From positions 851,001 to 915,000 of the forward strand of contig JAQFVV010000073.1 of the NCBI GenBank assembly GCA_028023455.1: 64,000 nucleotides of DNA, given 5' to 3'. Origin of the DNA: Epiperipatus broadwayi. Taxonomy: Eukaryota; Onychophora; Udeonychophora; Euonychophora; Peripatidae. The notes under the pieces are model-generated. The model made no database searches. It saw only the letters and a program-made list of their open reading frames with translations, and was not told the origin of the DNA. The first letter of the stretch is position 1. Every line of letters begins with the position of its first letter. This document shows, piece after piece, positions 12,962 through 23,638 of this stretch. The position numbers and the translations under genes were made by a program.

Positions 12962-13724
12962 GTGGATGGTGCTAAGAATCCCCTGATTGTGGACCCTGGC
13001 TGCCATTTGATAACAACTTTTTATTTAGGTACTTACAACTGCAGATCACTTTCAAGTGAAGTAAGATTGCAAGAATTAGAAGAAGAACTGTCTTATATTA
13101 AATGGGACATTATTGGACTTTGTGAAGTTAGAAGAAAAGGTGAAGAAACAATTGATTTCAAAAGTGGACATATACACTATTATAAAGGCACAAATATCAG
13201 AAATACAAGTGGAGTAGGATTCATTATAAATAAAAAGTGGAAAAGCAATATGGTGGAGATTGATGGTGTATCAGACAGAGTGGCAAGATTAGTTATACAA
13301 CTTAATAGCAGATACCAAATGCATATAATTCAGGTTTATGCCCCAACAAGTTCTCATAGTGATGAAGTAGTAGAAGATTTTTATATGAATGTATAAAAAG
13401 CTTTCGAATCAGAGTAAACAACATTTTAAAATTGTTATGGGAGACTTTAATGCTAGAATTGGTAAACAAATGAATGATAAAAGTGTTGTAGGCAATTTTG
13501 GTTATGGTAATAGAAATGAGAGAGGACATAGACATGTGGAGCCTGCAGAAAAAGAAAAAATTTATATTATGAATTCTTTTTTTGAGGAAAATGTTAAAAG
13601 GAAATGGACATGGAAGCATCTAAATAAAGGTACAGCAGAATTGGATTATATTTTGACTAACAGGAAATACAAATTTCAAGATTGTAATGTTCTTAATAAA
13701 TTTAACATAGGAAGTGATCATTAA
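12962..13724 (+). pseudogene. RTE endonuclease domain, frameshifted
   Basis: The first frame (12962-13396) holds TYNCRSL, DIIGLCEVRRKG (the metal-binding E of exonuclease-endonuclease-phosphatase domains), GVGFIINK and IIQVYAPT. After a frameshift near 13390 the second frame (13389-13724) holds VMGDFNARIG, then RGHRHVEPA (normally RG..L..F), WTWKHLNKGTAELDYIL and GSDH. The GDFN, LDYIL and SDH motifs complete an EEP-type nuclease active site. Proteins of this type are often annotated as craniofacial development protein 2-like, but they are transposon endonucleases. It is broken by at least one frameshift and a stop directly after SDH. Confidence 0.85.
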
Positions 13725-14257
13725 TTAGTAAGGTGTAAGATATGTGTTAATGTAAAACTAGAGAGACAAAAATTAAGAAAAACAATATTTACAGTTGATA
13801 TTCCTCATCTTCAGAAACATTCTAATGAATTTAAATTAGAACTTACAAATCGGTTTCAAGTATTAGTAGATTTTGAACATGATTCAGATTTGAATGAAAT
13901 TAATATGAAAATAACTGATACACTTTTAAAAACTGCAACAAAGATAGCTGGTAAAAAAAAAAGCAGCAATTGACCAATAAAATTTTTACTGAGACTAGAG
14001 AATTTATGGTAAAAAGAAGGAATATGAAGATATACAAAAATGATGCATTAAAAAGGATTGAATATCTCGAATTTTGTAAAATGGTGTAAAAAAGAGTTGA
14101 AAATGATATAAGAAAGTATAACTGTGAACTAGCAAGGAAAGCTGTAGAAGAAAATAAAAGACTCAAGAACGTTAAACAATATTTTGGTATTGGTAGGAAA
14201 TTTATATCTGCAATAAGAAAAAAAGATGGAATTATTACTAAAAAGAGAGATGACATT

Positions 14258-15060
14258 ATGAAATTGGTAGAAGATTTTTATCAAGAATTATATAGTAATA
14301 AAGAACAAGTACCTCCTATATCTATTACATCTTCCAAATTGCCCAGAATTTTAAATGAAGACGTCAGACATGCAATTAAATGTATGAAGAATGGAAAGGC
14401 TCTAGGTAATGATGAAATTATAATTGATGTATTAAAAGAAGCAGGTGAAGAAATAAATTTTTTTAGCAAAATTATATACCAAATGTCTAAATGATAAAGA
14501 TGTACTAGATGATTGGAAGAATGCAGTAATAATATTAATATTTAAAAAAGGTGATAAAGAAGATATTAGAAATTACAGACCCATTAGCCTTTTATCAGTT
14601 TTATATAAAAATTTTACCAAGATATTTCCACCAACCAAGAGAACAAGCTGGATTTAAAAGTGGTTTTAGTACAGTCAATCATATCCAGGTATTGAGAGAA
14701 GTTATAGAAAGGACAAATGAATATGAGTTGTCATTATGTTTTGGATTTGTAGATTATGAAAAGGCATTTGATTCTATAAACATTTCTTCAGTGATTAAAG
14801 CATTGGATCATCAAGGTATAGATCCAGGATATTGTCATATTTTTAAGAATATTTATAAAAATGCAACAGCAACAATTAGATTACATAATAATACTGGGAA
14901 CATCAACATTGAGAAAGGTGTAAGATAATGTGACTCCATATCTCCAAAACTTTTTACAGCAGTGCTGCAATAAGTATTTTATGGATTAAAATGGAAAACT
15001 AAAAAAGTGAAAGTAAATGAAGATTATTTAAGTCATTTAGATTTTGCAGAATGTAGTTGT
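14258..15060 (+). pseudogene. RTE reverse transcriptase domain, inactivated
   Basis: The pieces in order are IKCMKNGKALGNDEI (14366 on), FKKGDKEDIRNYRPISLLS (about 14540-14600), REQAGFKSGFSTVNHIQ (14638 on) and FVDYEKAFDSI (14744-14776, fingers/palm aspartates). The catalytic FADD box is destroyed. At 15036-15060 the DNA reads as LDFAEC, or in the next frame as QNVVVLAN, consistent with loss of two bases from FADDVVVLAN. At least three frameshifts or stops are present (about 14494, 14620 and 14930). No activity is possible from this copy. Confidence 0.85.
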
Positions 15061-15790
15061 TTTAGCAAATAATGCTTCAGGGCTGCAGGAAATGTTGCAG
15101 GAGTTATCAGATGAAAGTAGGAAAGTAGGACTAAAGATAAATGTTAAAAAGACTAAAGTAATGTTTAATCAATTTGCTCAAAATATGAAAATAAAGATTG
15201 ATTATGATGAATTAGAAGTTAACAGTTACAAATATCTTGGTCAGATTATTAATACAGATAGAAACATACTGTAGAAAATTAATCATATAATTAAACTTGG
15301 TTGTAGTGCTTTTGGTAGAAATAACTTGATACTAAAAAGAAATATGCCTGTATGTTTGAAAAGGAAGGTTTTTAACAAATGTGTTTTACCAGTTCTTACT
15401 TATGGATATGAGACTTGGACACTTAATACAAGAGCAATACAGAGACTTCAGACCACTCAAAAAAGTATGGAGAGATGTATGTTGGGAGTAACAAGAAGAG
15501 ATCGAAAATGCAATGTATGGGTAAGAGAACAAACAGGTGTTACTGACCTCATTGAAAAAAATAAAAGATTGAAGTGGAGTTTGTCTGGACCTATTGCTAG
15601 AAGAGATGATAATAGATGGAAAATTGAAATTTTAAACTGAATTCCAAGATATTGTTAAAGATCAAGAAAGAGACCACATGTGAGATGGATGGATGAAATA
15701 AGAAAGTGTGCAGTGGTGATGGGGAGAAGAGAAGCTAAAGATCAGAGAATATAGATTAAACTTGGAGAGACCTTCATCCTGCAGTGGATT
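15044..15790 (+). pseudogene. RTE C-terminal region
   Basis: VGLKINVKKTKVMF and YKYLGQII are the thumb-adjacent motifs of RTE reverse transcriptases. After a stop near 15274 come SAFGRNNLILK, CVLPVLTYGYETWTL, MERCMLGVTRRDRK, VREQTGVTDLIEK and RDDNRWKIEILN, then a stop where the minus-strand copy reads ILNWIPRDCKRPRKRP. It ends with KLGETFILQWIDN before the TGATGA-type tail. Alignment with the copy at 57615-58205 shows the stops here are private mutations. Confidence 0.85.
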
Positions 15791-15837
15791 GATAATAGTT
15801 GTTGATGATGATGATGATTTGTAATGCATGTCTTGTT

Positions 15838-15874
15838 CTCAGACAAGTTTCTAGCTTTGTCTACCATAAGTGAG
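15838..15874 (-). ncRNA. Hammerhead-like motif G1
   Basis: Read on the minus strand: stem I CUCA pairs with UGAG (4 bp), core CUUAUGG (consensus CUGAUGA), stem II UAG/CUA, GAAA, then stem III AC-UU-GU with a 2-nt loop and C17. Core position 5 and position 9 are changed, so this copy should be inactive. Confidence 0.5.
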
Positions 15875-16207
15875 GTATTAAGATATTCAGGCTTTAGATT
15901 TAAAAATACCAGTTTAAATTCACCATTTGTCTAATAGTTAACTATTAAGTAGAAAAATCTGAAAATTTCAGGCATCCATATATCTTCAAATCCATCTATC
16001 TAACATTAATAGCCATATGGGACTGAACTAAGTTTATATGGTGTATATGAACTTAGTTCAGTTCCTTATGGCTATTTAAGTAAAATAACTAAATTTGAAG
16101 ATATATGGATATCTAAAAATTTCATCTTTTCTACTTAATAGTTAACTATTAGATAAATTCTGGATTGAGCTGGTATTTTTAAATCTAATGCCTAGATATC
16201 CTAGTGC

Positions 16208-16243
16208 CTCACTAATGGTAGACCGAGCTAGAAACTGGTCTAA
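16208..16243 (+). ncRNA. Hammerhead-like motif G2
   Basis: The core is CUAAUGG, stem II UAG/CUA, GAAAC, 2-nt loop UG, then GUC. Stem I is largely lost. Its distance to the next plus copy is 361 bp. Confidence 0.45.
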
Positions 16244-16568
16244 AAATAGAGAAATTCAGAAAAGCTTGTTAAGAGTTATAAGCATGTTAATTATATAACA
16301 TTTGTAGAACAAATTTTATTAAATTAAATCATGTGATGTATAACTTGATTTCCTTACAATTATAGTTTTGCTTTTGAGGCTTTGGAAGTTTTCTATTGCT
16401 AAAAGCTATTAATATAGGGGTATCTGAACTTATTTCAGTCCAATATGGATATTTAAGTTAGATAGATGGATTTAAAGACATATGGATGTCTGATAATTTC
16501 AGATTTTCTACTTAATACTTAACTATTAGATAAATGTTGGGTTTGACCTGATAATTTTAAATATAATC

Positions 16569-16606
16569 CTCACTGATGGCAACCAGAGCTAGCAACCAGT
16601 CTGATG
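16569..16606 (+). ncRNA. Hammerhead-like motif G3
   Basis: CUGAUGG keeps C3-U-G-A; the GAAA is mutated to GCAA, followed by stem III AC-CA-GU and C17. Stem I is UCA/UGA. Inactive by the GAAA change. Confidence 0.45.
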
Positions 16607-16711
16607 ATGGGAACATTCAGAAAAGCTTGGTAACTGCTATTAACATACTTATTATATAACATTTGTAAAACAATTTTATTAAGTCACATGATTTATGAAT
16701 TGATTTTCTTG

Positions 16712-16737
16712 CATATATATATATATATATATATATA
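16712..16737. repeat. (AT)n microsatellite
   Basis: A simple dinucleotide run at the right edge of the fold-back element. A second short (AT)n run follows at about 16756-16769. Confidence 0.9.
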
Positions 16738-16769
16738 GGACGCCATCTGTGGACATATATATATATATT

Positions 16770-18973
16770 AGCAACAGAAATTGAGTGTAATTTCAGTAAT
16801 TAGTGTAAGATCAAGCATAACATTTTTTATTATTTTCTAGTTGGGTTTAATAGGTAATACATTAGTTTAAGAGGATTGAAGTGGCTGCTATGACAATGAA
16901 GTGGTAAAGGAAGAAATGCATTATTATTATAATATAAATCAATAAATTAATCGTTATACATAGTATATCATAGACACTAAAAACAAATATTTAATATTCT
17001 AAACATGTATGTTGCTGTATTTATATTATATATGTAATATTTAAATTGGAATAATATATATAATATTTCCAATCGAATCTTTGGAAAATAAAGTTTAAAA
17101 TGTTTTGTTTTGTATCGAGGAAAATGCATATTATTTGTGTTTTTAAAATGTAAATACTATTTTTATTATTGTTGTTGTTTGGTTTTAATGATAAAGAAGA
17201 TAACAATTATAAAAGGTTATAAATAATACTGAATAATTTGAATTCACTCTTTAATACTTTGACTCTCATTGAAGCCAATCCAAATCTTTTTATATATTAT
17301 ATTTTATTTTTATTTTATGAATATTTTCATAGTAATTATGAAATAATAGGGTACAAAGAAATGTATTTGACCAGGAAATTGGACTGGTTTCCTGAATACT
17401 TATTAAAAAAAACGAACAAGGAAATTTATAGCATTGAAATTTGTTGTAATGACTCTCTGCTGAAATATGATCATCATATATAAACAAAATGTTTTCATTA
17501 TGAAATATTAAAGTTGATAATATACTGCTATAAATATGAAAATTATTTCTACTTATGGATATTACTCTTTAATACTGATGAAGTATTTTAACATTGGATG
17601 TAAGCCAATTTGTTTCTGTACTGCATACATTGCAAATGGAGACCAACAACTGTTTATTTATAATGCGAATACAATGACAAATGTTTATGGCATAGAGAAT
17701 ATATAAAAAATACTTCAAAAATACCTGAATTTGACAAATATACTTTATTTTGGATAATTGTTTATAATATATCTTATCTTGTTTTGAATATTGGATATGA
17801 TTGAATTTTTTTAAGCTCTCGAAATTGACATTTGAACTATTGTGTTTCTTGGAATACCTACATAAAAGAATTGTGTTCAGGTGGTATATTAATGTGTATT
17901 TTATTTATATATTTATTTGTATTATATTTAATTATATTATTAATTATCATAAGGTCATAAATTAATTGTTTATATATGTAAAATAAAAATAAATTAAGCC
18001 TTGATTTAAATTTAAAATTATATTCTAAATTTTAATGATTAAAATTCTAATTTGAAATATCATATGTTTATTTGTTGTCCATAAATTAACTTTAATATAT
18101 GTGTTATGAGTATTGAAGAATTGGAATAATTGTATTATGACAATTACTTACAGATTTCACAATTTGAAAATAAAGTAAGTGAATAAACATACTTATTTTA
18201 ACATTTTATTTTAGTAAATTATTATATTGTGAATATTATATAATTAGCATTAGCTTTCTTATAATTTTACTCTTGTGAATATACTGCAACATTTGTTTTA
18301 CATAATTTTTTAAAATTATATGGTAGACATAAAATAGGTGAATCTTCACTGTATAAATACCAATTTTTATTAATATAAATTTAGTTGAAGGATATTCTTC
18401 ATGATATTTAATTTGAATATCTATAACAGAAGTTTTCTTATTTATTTGTCTTTTTTTATATATTTATTATTAATAAATATTAATTTGATTAAACAAATAA
18501 ACTTGTTTCACTGCTTATTTCATTTAGTAATCCAAGCCTGTTGTATAATAGAATTTTAATATTTAAGGTTATGTGTTAATTTACACCTTACATTTTATAA
18601 TAAATAATTATAAAATCGTCCAGGAATTAAACGATTGAATTGGTAAGTGAAATATATTGTGATGTATTATTCTCTTTCTTGTAAATCCAATATATCATCA
18701 TTTGAGCTAGATACACAATTTTATAATAATAAATTTATTATAGCTAAAAGTTGGGCAGCTAATTAGAAAATCAACTAAATATTTTAATGATTATATAATA
18801 ATTATTTTGGATAAAATCCACATCTGTGTGGTTTAATAATTTATAAGACATAAGTATTTTAATTTATTCAAGATAAGCAAGACTATTAGAATTAAATGTT
18901 AGCATAGTAATTTAAATTATTACCTGTTGAATATGTATTGGAAAATTTTTTATATGTTGATATTCTATTCATT
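16770..18973. other. AT-rich spacer
   Basis: No gene, RNA or element was recognised. Small open frames at 17021-17206 and 17238-17483 have no recognisable domain. Confidence 0.5.
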
Positions 18974-19268
18974 CTAATTAGACAGAGCCAAAACTCTCCA
19001 TACAGTAGTGCCACTTGCTGCAAACTAGACTAATCAATGGGTGCAGGAAGGTTTTTCCATAAAATCCCTATCTAGTGCTTACTCATCCAATACCACCAGA
19101 CTAATTTCTAGCTTGTGGGTTTCATCACTGAAGTGCCTTAAATTTGAGAGCTTGCACCTAGATCTTAAATTGCACCACTATATGAAGAGTTTTGCCTCTG
19201 TGTAAACAGCTTGTGTAAGAATAAATAATAGTAATCATGTGGTGTTTAATGATTTTATACTAATTAGA
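18974..19268. mobile_element. Fold-back element, hammerhead family A, locus 1
   Basis: It begins with the family A terminus, caaaactctccatacagtag, and ends with the complementary gagttttgcc plus about 60 bp of extra long-arm sequence. The possible 9-bp target duplication is ctaattaga at 18974-18982 and 19260-19268, giving a 277-bp insert. Because ctaattag is itself palindromic and flanking bases also mirror, this duplication is less certain than those at loci 2 and 5. On the minus strand at about 19098-19135 lies the ribozyme-like motif with GUGAUGA instead of CUGAUGA and GAAAU-UA-GUC. The core is mutated. It is non-coding. Confidence 0.7.
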
Positions 19269-19962
19269 ATGAATTAATTTGTTTAGATTTGTAGCTTTTT
19301 TATATAAATTACATTTAATTTATATTCATATTTGTTTAAAATAGATCATTAATAGTACTATGCATATTATAACTAAAGTAATGTGATGTTTAATGTTTAG
19401 GTTTTATTAATTTAAGGAATAACCCATTTCAATTTCTTAGCCAACTTCATAAAGGTATTACATAATAATCATTGATATATTTTATGTTGTTATAATTTGG
19501 ATCCCATAAATTGTAGGGTTATTTGAAGAATTGGTTTTCAGTTTTATATCACTATAATTTAATGCATGTTATGATGTATATTAGATAAGTTGATTTTGTA
19601 TATTTCGTTTTGTTATATTATTGACATTGTAAACATTTTATTCCAATACAATGTGATTCTGTAAATTGTTGAAGTATTTAGAGAAAATCTAATGTATTGT
19701 AGCAGTAATATGTTGATGTAAACAAACTTGTAGGTTATAATGAAGCTTCTTATAAAGCACATTCATGTACCATTACAATTTGGCATATCTAATTGAAGAT
19801 TTGAATTTGAGCTTTTATACCATTAGAATTGACATCGCAATTCAGAGGGTGTTATTAAATCAAGATTACTATCATCATTGTATATTTTTATTTAATTACA
19901 CTATATATAAAAGACAAATTTTCCGGGTTCATCCCTGTTAAAAAATTTAAATATTAATATAC

Positions 19963-19997
19963 CGACGTTTCGACTTGATCATACAAGTCATCTACGT
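19963..19997 (-). ncRNA. Hammerhead-like motif of PLE/pLTR type
   Basis: The minus strand reads GAUGA, stem II ACUUG/CAAGU around a short loop, GAAAC, GUC, then GGU. The bases before GAUGA are UA rather than CU, so the core is imperfect. Stem III would be almost absent, a form described for Penelope-like and retrozyme hammerheads. The surrounding DNA shows no other element parts. Confidence 0.45.
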
Positions 19998-20130
19998 GGT
20001 GATAAAAGGTAGAAAGGCGGTTGTATAGGCGCTACAATTACTGATTTGAAAAAAAAAAAACATTAAAGTTAATAGCAAAAATGTTAAATTAAGAATGTTT
20101 TTTTAAAAAAAATCTTTCCAAATAGGAGAA

Positions 20131-20133
<3 letters not shown>

Positions 20134-20194
<61 letters not shown>
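20134..20194. repeat. (TA)n microsatellite
   Basis: About 30 dinucleotide units, flanked by agttta and taaact as a small inverted repeat. Confidence 0.95.
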
Positions 20195-20198
<4 letters not shown>

Positions 20199-20999
20199 CT
20201 CTAAATAAAAAGTTCACAGTATATGTAAGCAAAGGGAGTAAATCAACATTTAGAGTCTTGTGATTATGGTATTCTTAATATTAAATCCCTTCAGGATTAT
20301 AAGTGGATAGAAATCAGTCCCTACTCTGCGCGAGAATGGTATAGGGAAAATTACACTACCGAAATATTATTCATTATTGGATAATATCTTGTCTAATAGA
20401 TGTCTAATAAAAATATTAATAAAACATTTAAAATGCTTTTAATTTATACCCTGGGGTAGAATGAGTTATGTTAGTAGACCTTTATGTAATTTTTTTTGCA
20501 CACATTTTTTTTTTGAATTTTTTATTTTCACTGAAATTATAAAATGTGAAAATTAAAATTGCATAATAAGAAAAAAATATCTATTATATATATTTAAATT
20601 AAACAATTAAAGTTAGTATATAAGAAAGCTAAAATCATTTATTAACAGTAAATTACAAAAAAAAACAAAAACAATATATATATATAATTAAAATTATAAT
20701 CATAATCAACAATGTTATAAAAACAAGAATAATAATTCAATTAGAATTACAAAAAATATCTACGCATATAATAAATAATACAAAATATAGTAATATAAAT
20801 AAAAATATAATTTACCATTTTAAAAAAGTCAAAATAATAAAACATTAAATAGAGGCTTAAAATAAATATTTTACAGTAAGTAAAAATATCACCATCAATA
20901 GAAGCCATTTATAAATGAATTTATCCATTTCAATTTAAAGGGAAAAAGTTAAAACTATTCTGGAGATGAATTTTATGATGACTCTACAATCCAAACTGG
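20195..20999. other. AT-rich spacer
   Basis: I see no gene or element. Confidence 0.5.
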
Positions 21000-22640
21000 A
21001 AAACACAAATCTATTCATATATAAAATAACTGATTCATTTTTTTTTATTATGATGCTGATTTATTAACTATTTCTGCTCAAAACGTTTTTGTAAAATATA
21101 TTAACTCCATACTTTATCACAATCCTCTATGTATACTATTCTTTTCTATACCTTCTCAATCTGAGCAATCACTGTTGATCCTCTGTAAAACGTCTGTGAA
21201 AAAACCATGCCCATGTTCATCAATAAAGATAGTATTTTACAATAATGAATATAACATCACATCTAGCAAGTTTTATTTTCTTTCCAGTAAATTTTTAAAA
21301 TCTTGTGGAGTATCCACAAACAAAATTTTTCTAATGATTTTGTGCAGGATTGACATGTTCAAGTTCTTGAGATGAAGTACTCCATCTTTGACTTAGTAAA
21401 AGAACCCTAGCAGAACCTTGGCATCTGTACTGCATTTTAACATCTAAATTTACTTTTCTATTTTGATCTAAGAAGATATTTAAATTAATTTACATTTTTA
21501 AATCAATAATTATCCAAGATAAAAGTTGGTCAGGATTTATTAATCCCAAACCTGTATATGCTGCATTTAAAATATTAAGTACATTCTATAGATCATATTT
21601 CAAAGTGAGAAAAAAATAGCACAAATTCTCAATATACTATTAAATCCAAAATCTGAAAAAAACAACAACTTGTTTTCAATCCTAATTGAATTTAATTTAA
21701 AATTCCATCATCACACTTTAGATCTTCTTTTATTAAGCTACTTTTCAATAGTCTCAAAGATTAGAATTGAAAATAAAGTTGAAGCAAGTGACCAAATCTT
21801 ATATAAAATCAGTTTTCATGCCAAATGCATAATCTAAAAATGTTATAACCTGAATAAACTTTAGTAGACAATGAAAAAATTTAAATCAATATCATAAACC
21901 TGTTTGATTAATAAGATCAAATCAATAAAATAAATATATAAATCACACTTTGTTCCTGTCTTTTTTGTATTTGTTTAGCAATAAGAACAAATGCTTCTTC
22001 ATTTTCTACTACAACATTAAGTTTCTGGTAATTATGGAGCTATGACTTTAAGAAACTTGTTTAATAAAATTCTTTAAAGTATCTTTAATATAGAGAATAA
22101 TTATGATAATTCACAATAGTTGCTGCAGCATCATATATTTTTCAAAATTGGTCCAATAGAAATATCCTTGAAATCAGAAGGCATAACTTAAATAACTCCA
22201 TATATTTCTAAAAAATTCCAATATTTTTGAGACTGATTTATCATGAATATATTCTAAACCTATTCCAGGTATCACATCTTGGAATTGAAACATTTTCAAT
22301 TTTTAAGATTACATTGGGATATTCTAATTTACCAAGCTGAATATCTTCATCAAAACTTAAATGAGCTAATAAAATGGATTCAATTGTCTGTTCTTACAAT
22401 TCAGAAACTAAGATAAATACTTCTTTCACCTGTTCAAACTATCATTGTTATAATGTAAGAAAGTGCTACTAGTGTTTTTCCGATTATTGCTGTCAGTACA
22501 TCAAAACAAAAATCCTAGAATGACTACAATCAATGAGTATGTCCATCTCCATTGCAGTTTTACCAAGCTTTTCAATCCTTCTTATAAAACTGGGCCTTTA
22601 AATCTCTTATATTTATTATGAAGCTCCATATTTAAGTTAT
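21000..22640 (-). pseudogene. Possible decayed coding region, unidentified
   Basis: Minus-strand translation gives separated protein-like pieces: KLGKTAMEMDILIDCSHSRI (about 22580-22515), LAHLSFDEDIQLGKLEYPNV (about 22380-22310), IPRCDTWNRF (about 22285-22255), VVVENEEAFVLIAKQIQK (about 22015-21960) and IVYIEDCDKVWSQYILQK (about 21140-21085, across one stop). The amino acid mix is richer than chance AT frames. Many stops and frameshifts intervene. No family was recognised. It could be an old DNA transposon or a host pseudogene. Confidence 0.25.
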
Positions 22641-23325
22641 CATTTCCAAGCAGACAATACCATATGTTTTATTATAATCCAAACATTAATAATCAAATCA
22701 AATCACTAACCCTATCACAGTCCTATTAAATTTATTAATGAGATTCCATTCTATAGTGCATGAAGTTTTGAATGGGAAGAAAGAGTATTTTGATCAGCTT
22801 TTGACTAATGATAGAAGATATGATAAAATGTCTTTTATTGATATATCCATCTTATCTATTCATTCAAATCTAGACAAAGATATCCAGTTTAGTGAAGTAA
22901 AACCAGTTTTTTGTAATCTTAAAAATGGAAAGGCTGAAATTCCTGATAAAATTCATTGAGAAGTCTTAAAATATGATGATGTTATGTTGCCTTCAAAAAT
23001 ATTGGAAATTTTTTAAGAAATTGGATCCATGAAGTTATGCCATCGAATCTGTATAAACTTTTATTGCTTCAACTTTTAAAAACAAGTGGGTAGGAAACAA
23101 AACTGTACTAATTATTGTAGTATATCATTATTAATTACTATATCAAAAGTACTTATCAAGAATTTTGTTAAAAAGGTTGCTTTCAATTATAAATGAATGA
23201 ATATCAGAAACTCAATGTAATTTTAGAAAATCAAAAAACACTATAAACATGAATTGTTATCATATAAATGGAAGAAAAGTATCAGAAAAAAAGGTGTTAT
23301 TTTGGGTTTTTATTGACTGAATCAA

Positions 23326-23638
23326 GACATTTGATTTAAAATAGTCAAAACTCTCCATACAGTAGTACCACTCAGTGCCAACCAGAGTAATCAATGGATA
23401 CCAGAAGGCTTGTGCATAAAATCCCTATCTTGTGTCTACTCATCCAATATCTCCAGACTAGTTTCTGGCTTGTGGCTTTCATCAGTGAGGAGCTTTGGAT
23501 TTGAGCGCACTGCACCTAGATCTTAGGATTGATTACTCTGTTTAGCACTGAGTGACACTACTGTATGGAGAGTTTTGCCTGTTTTAATAACAATAATGTG
23601 CTAGCATAAGAAACAGTGGTCATGTGACATTTGATTTA
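23326..23638. mobile_element. Fold-back element, hammerhead family A, locus 2, with 13-bp target duplication
   Basis: The target duplication gacatttgattta is perfect at 23326-23338 and 23626-23638. The insert is 287 bp. The left (short) end enters through caaaactctccatacagtag, and the minus-strand ribozyme follows. After about 190 bp it switches to the complementary arm (cactactgtatggagag then ttttgcctg) and a longer tail of about 45 bp. The element lies inside an older LINE, so insertion is relatively recent. It is non-coding. Confidence 0.82.
23449..23493 (-). ncRNA. Hammerhead-like ribozyme, family A copy, intact core
   Basis: On the minus strand: CUGAUGA (tcatcag at 23479-23485), a weak stem II with loop CACAA, GAAA (23462-23465), stem III AC-UA-GU with a 2-nt loop, C17 at 23456, then stem I' UGGAG. 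Stem I pairs only partly here (CA/UG, wobble, then a mismatch), whereas in other family A copies it is UCCUCA/UGGGGA, 6 bp. All invariant core bases are present. Type I topology (stem I open). Confidence 0.65.

Larger units (their letters stand above)
12906..15822 (+). mobile_element. RTE-type non-LTR retrotransposon, near full length, broken
   Basis: Order of parts: a short G/C-richer leader (12906-12961), an AP-type endonuclease, a reverse transcriptase, a C-terminal domain with WTL, MERCMLG and RKRPHVRWMDEIRKC motifs, and a 3' end in (TGATGA)n-like repeats at about 15802-15818. This is the layout of RTE-clade LINEs, which insert by target-primed reverse transcription using a nick from their own endonuclease. 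Several frameshifts and stops make it inactive. A second copy of the same family is the minus-strand fragment at 57615-58205. The fold-back element at 15832-16710 begins right after its 3' end. Confidence 0.88.
15832..16710. mobile_element. Fold-back element of hammerhead family G
   Basis: A minus-oriented arm (about 15832-16030) is followed by a plus-oriented copy (about 16040-16330) that is its imperfect complement; examples are ttcaaatccatctatctaa against the ggatttaaagacatatgg blocks, and cttaatagttaactatta in each arm. A second plus monomer follows (about 16370-16710). The repeat period is 361 bp, measured between the ribozyme cores at 16212 and 16573. Each of the three units carries a hammerhead-like motif (separate entries). 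The left arm stops soon after the ribozyme, while the right arm runs about 90 bp further, the same short-arm/long-arm plan as family A. No coding capacity is seen. It abuts the RTE 3' end. No target duplication was identified. Confidence 0.7.

Noticed and set aside
15832-16710. CRISPR array or tandem satellite
   Set aside because: Units are few, long and partly inverted. No short regular repeat-spacer pattern occurs anywhere in the window.
17574-17605. CUGAUGA at the start of ctgatgaagtattttaaca as a hammerhead
   Set aside because: No GAAA with a pairing stem II follows. The same failure applies to ctgatga-like sites near 39158, 47712 and 50666, and to minus-strand sites near 1474 and 47678.
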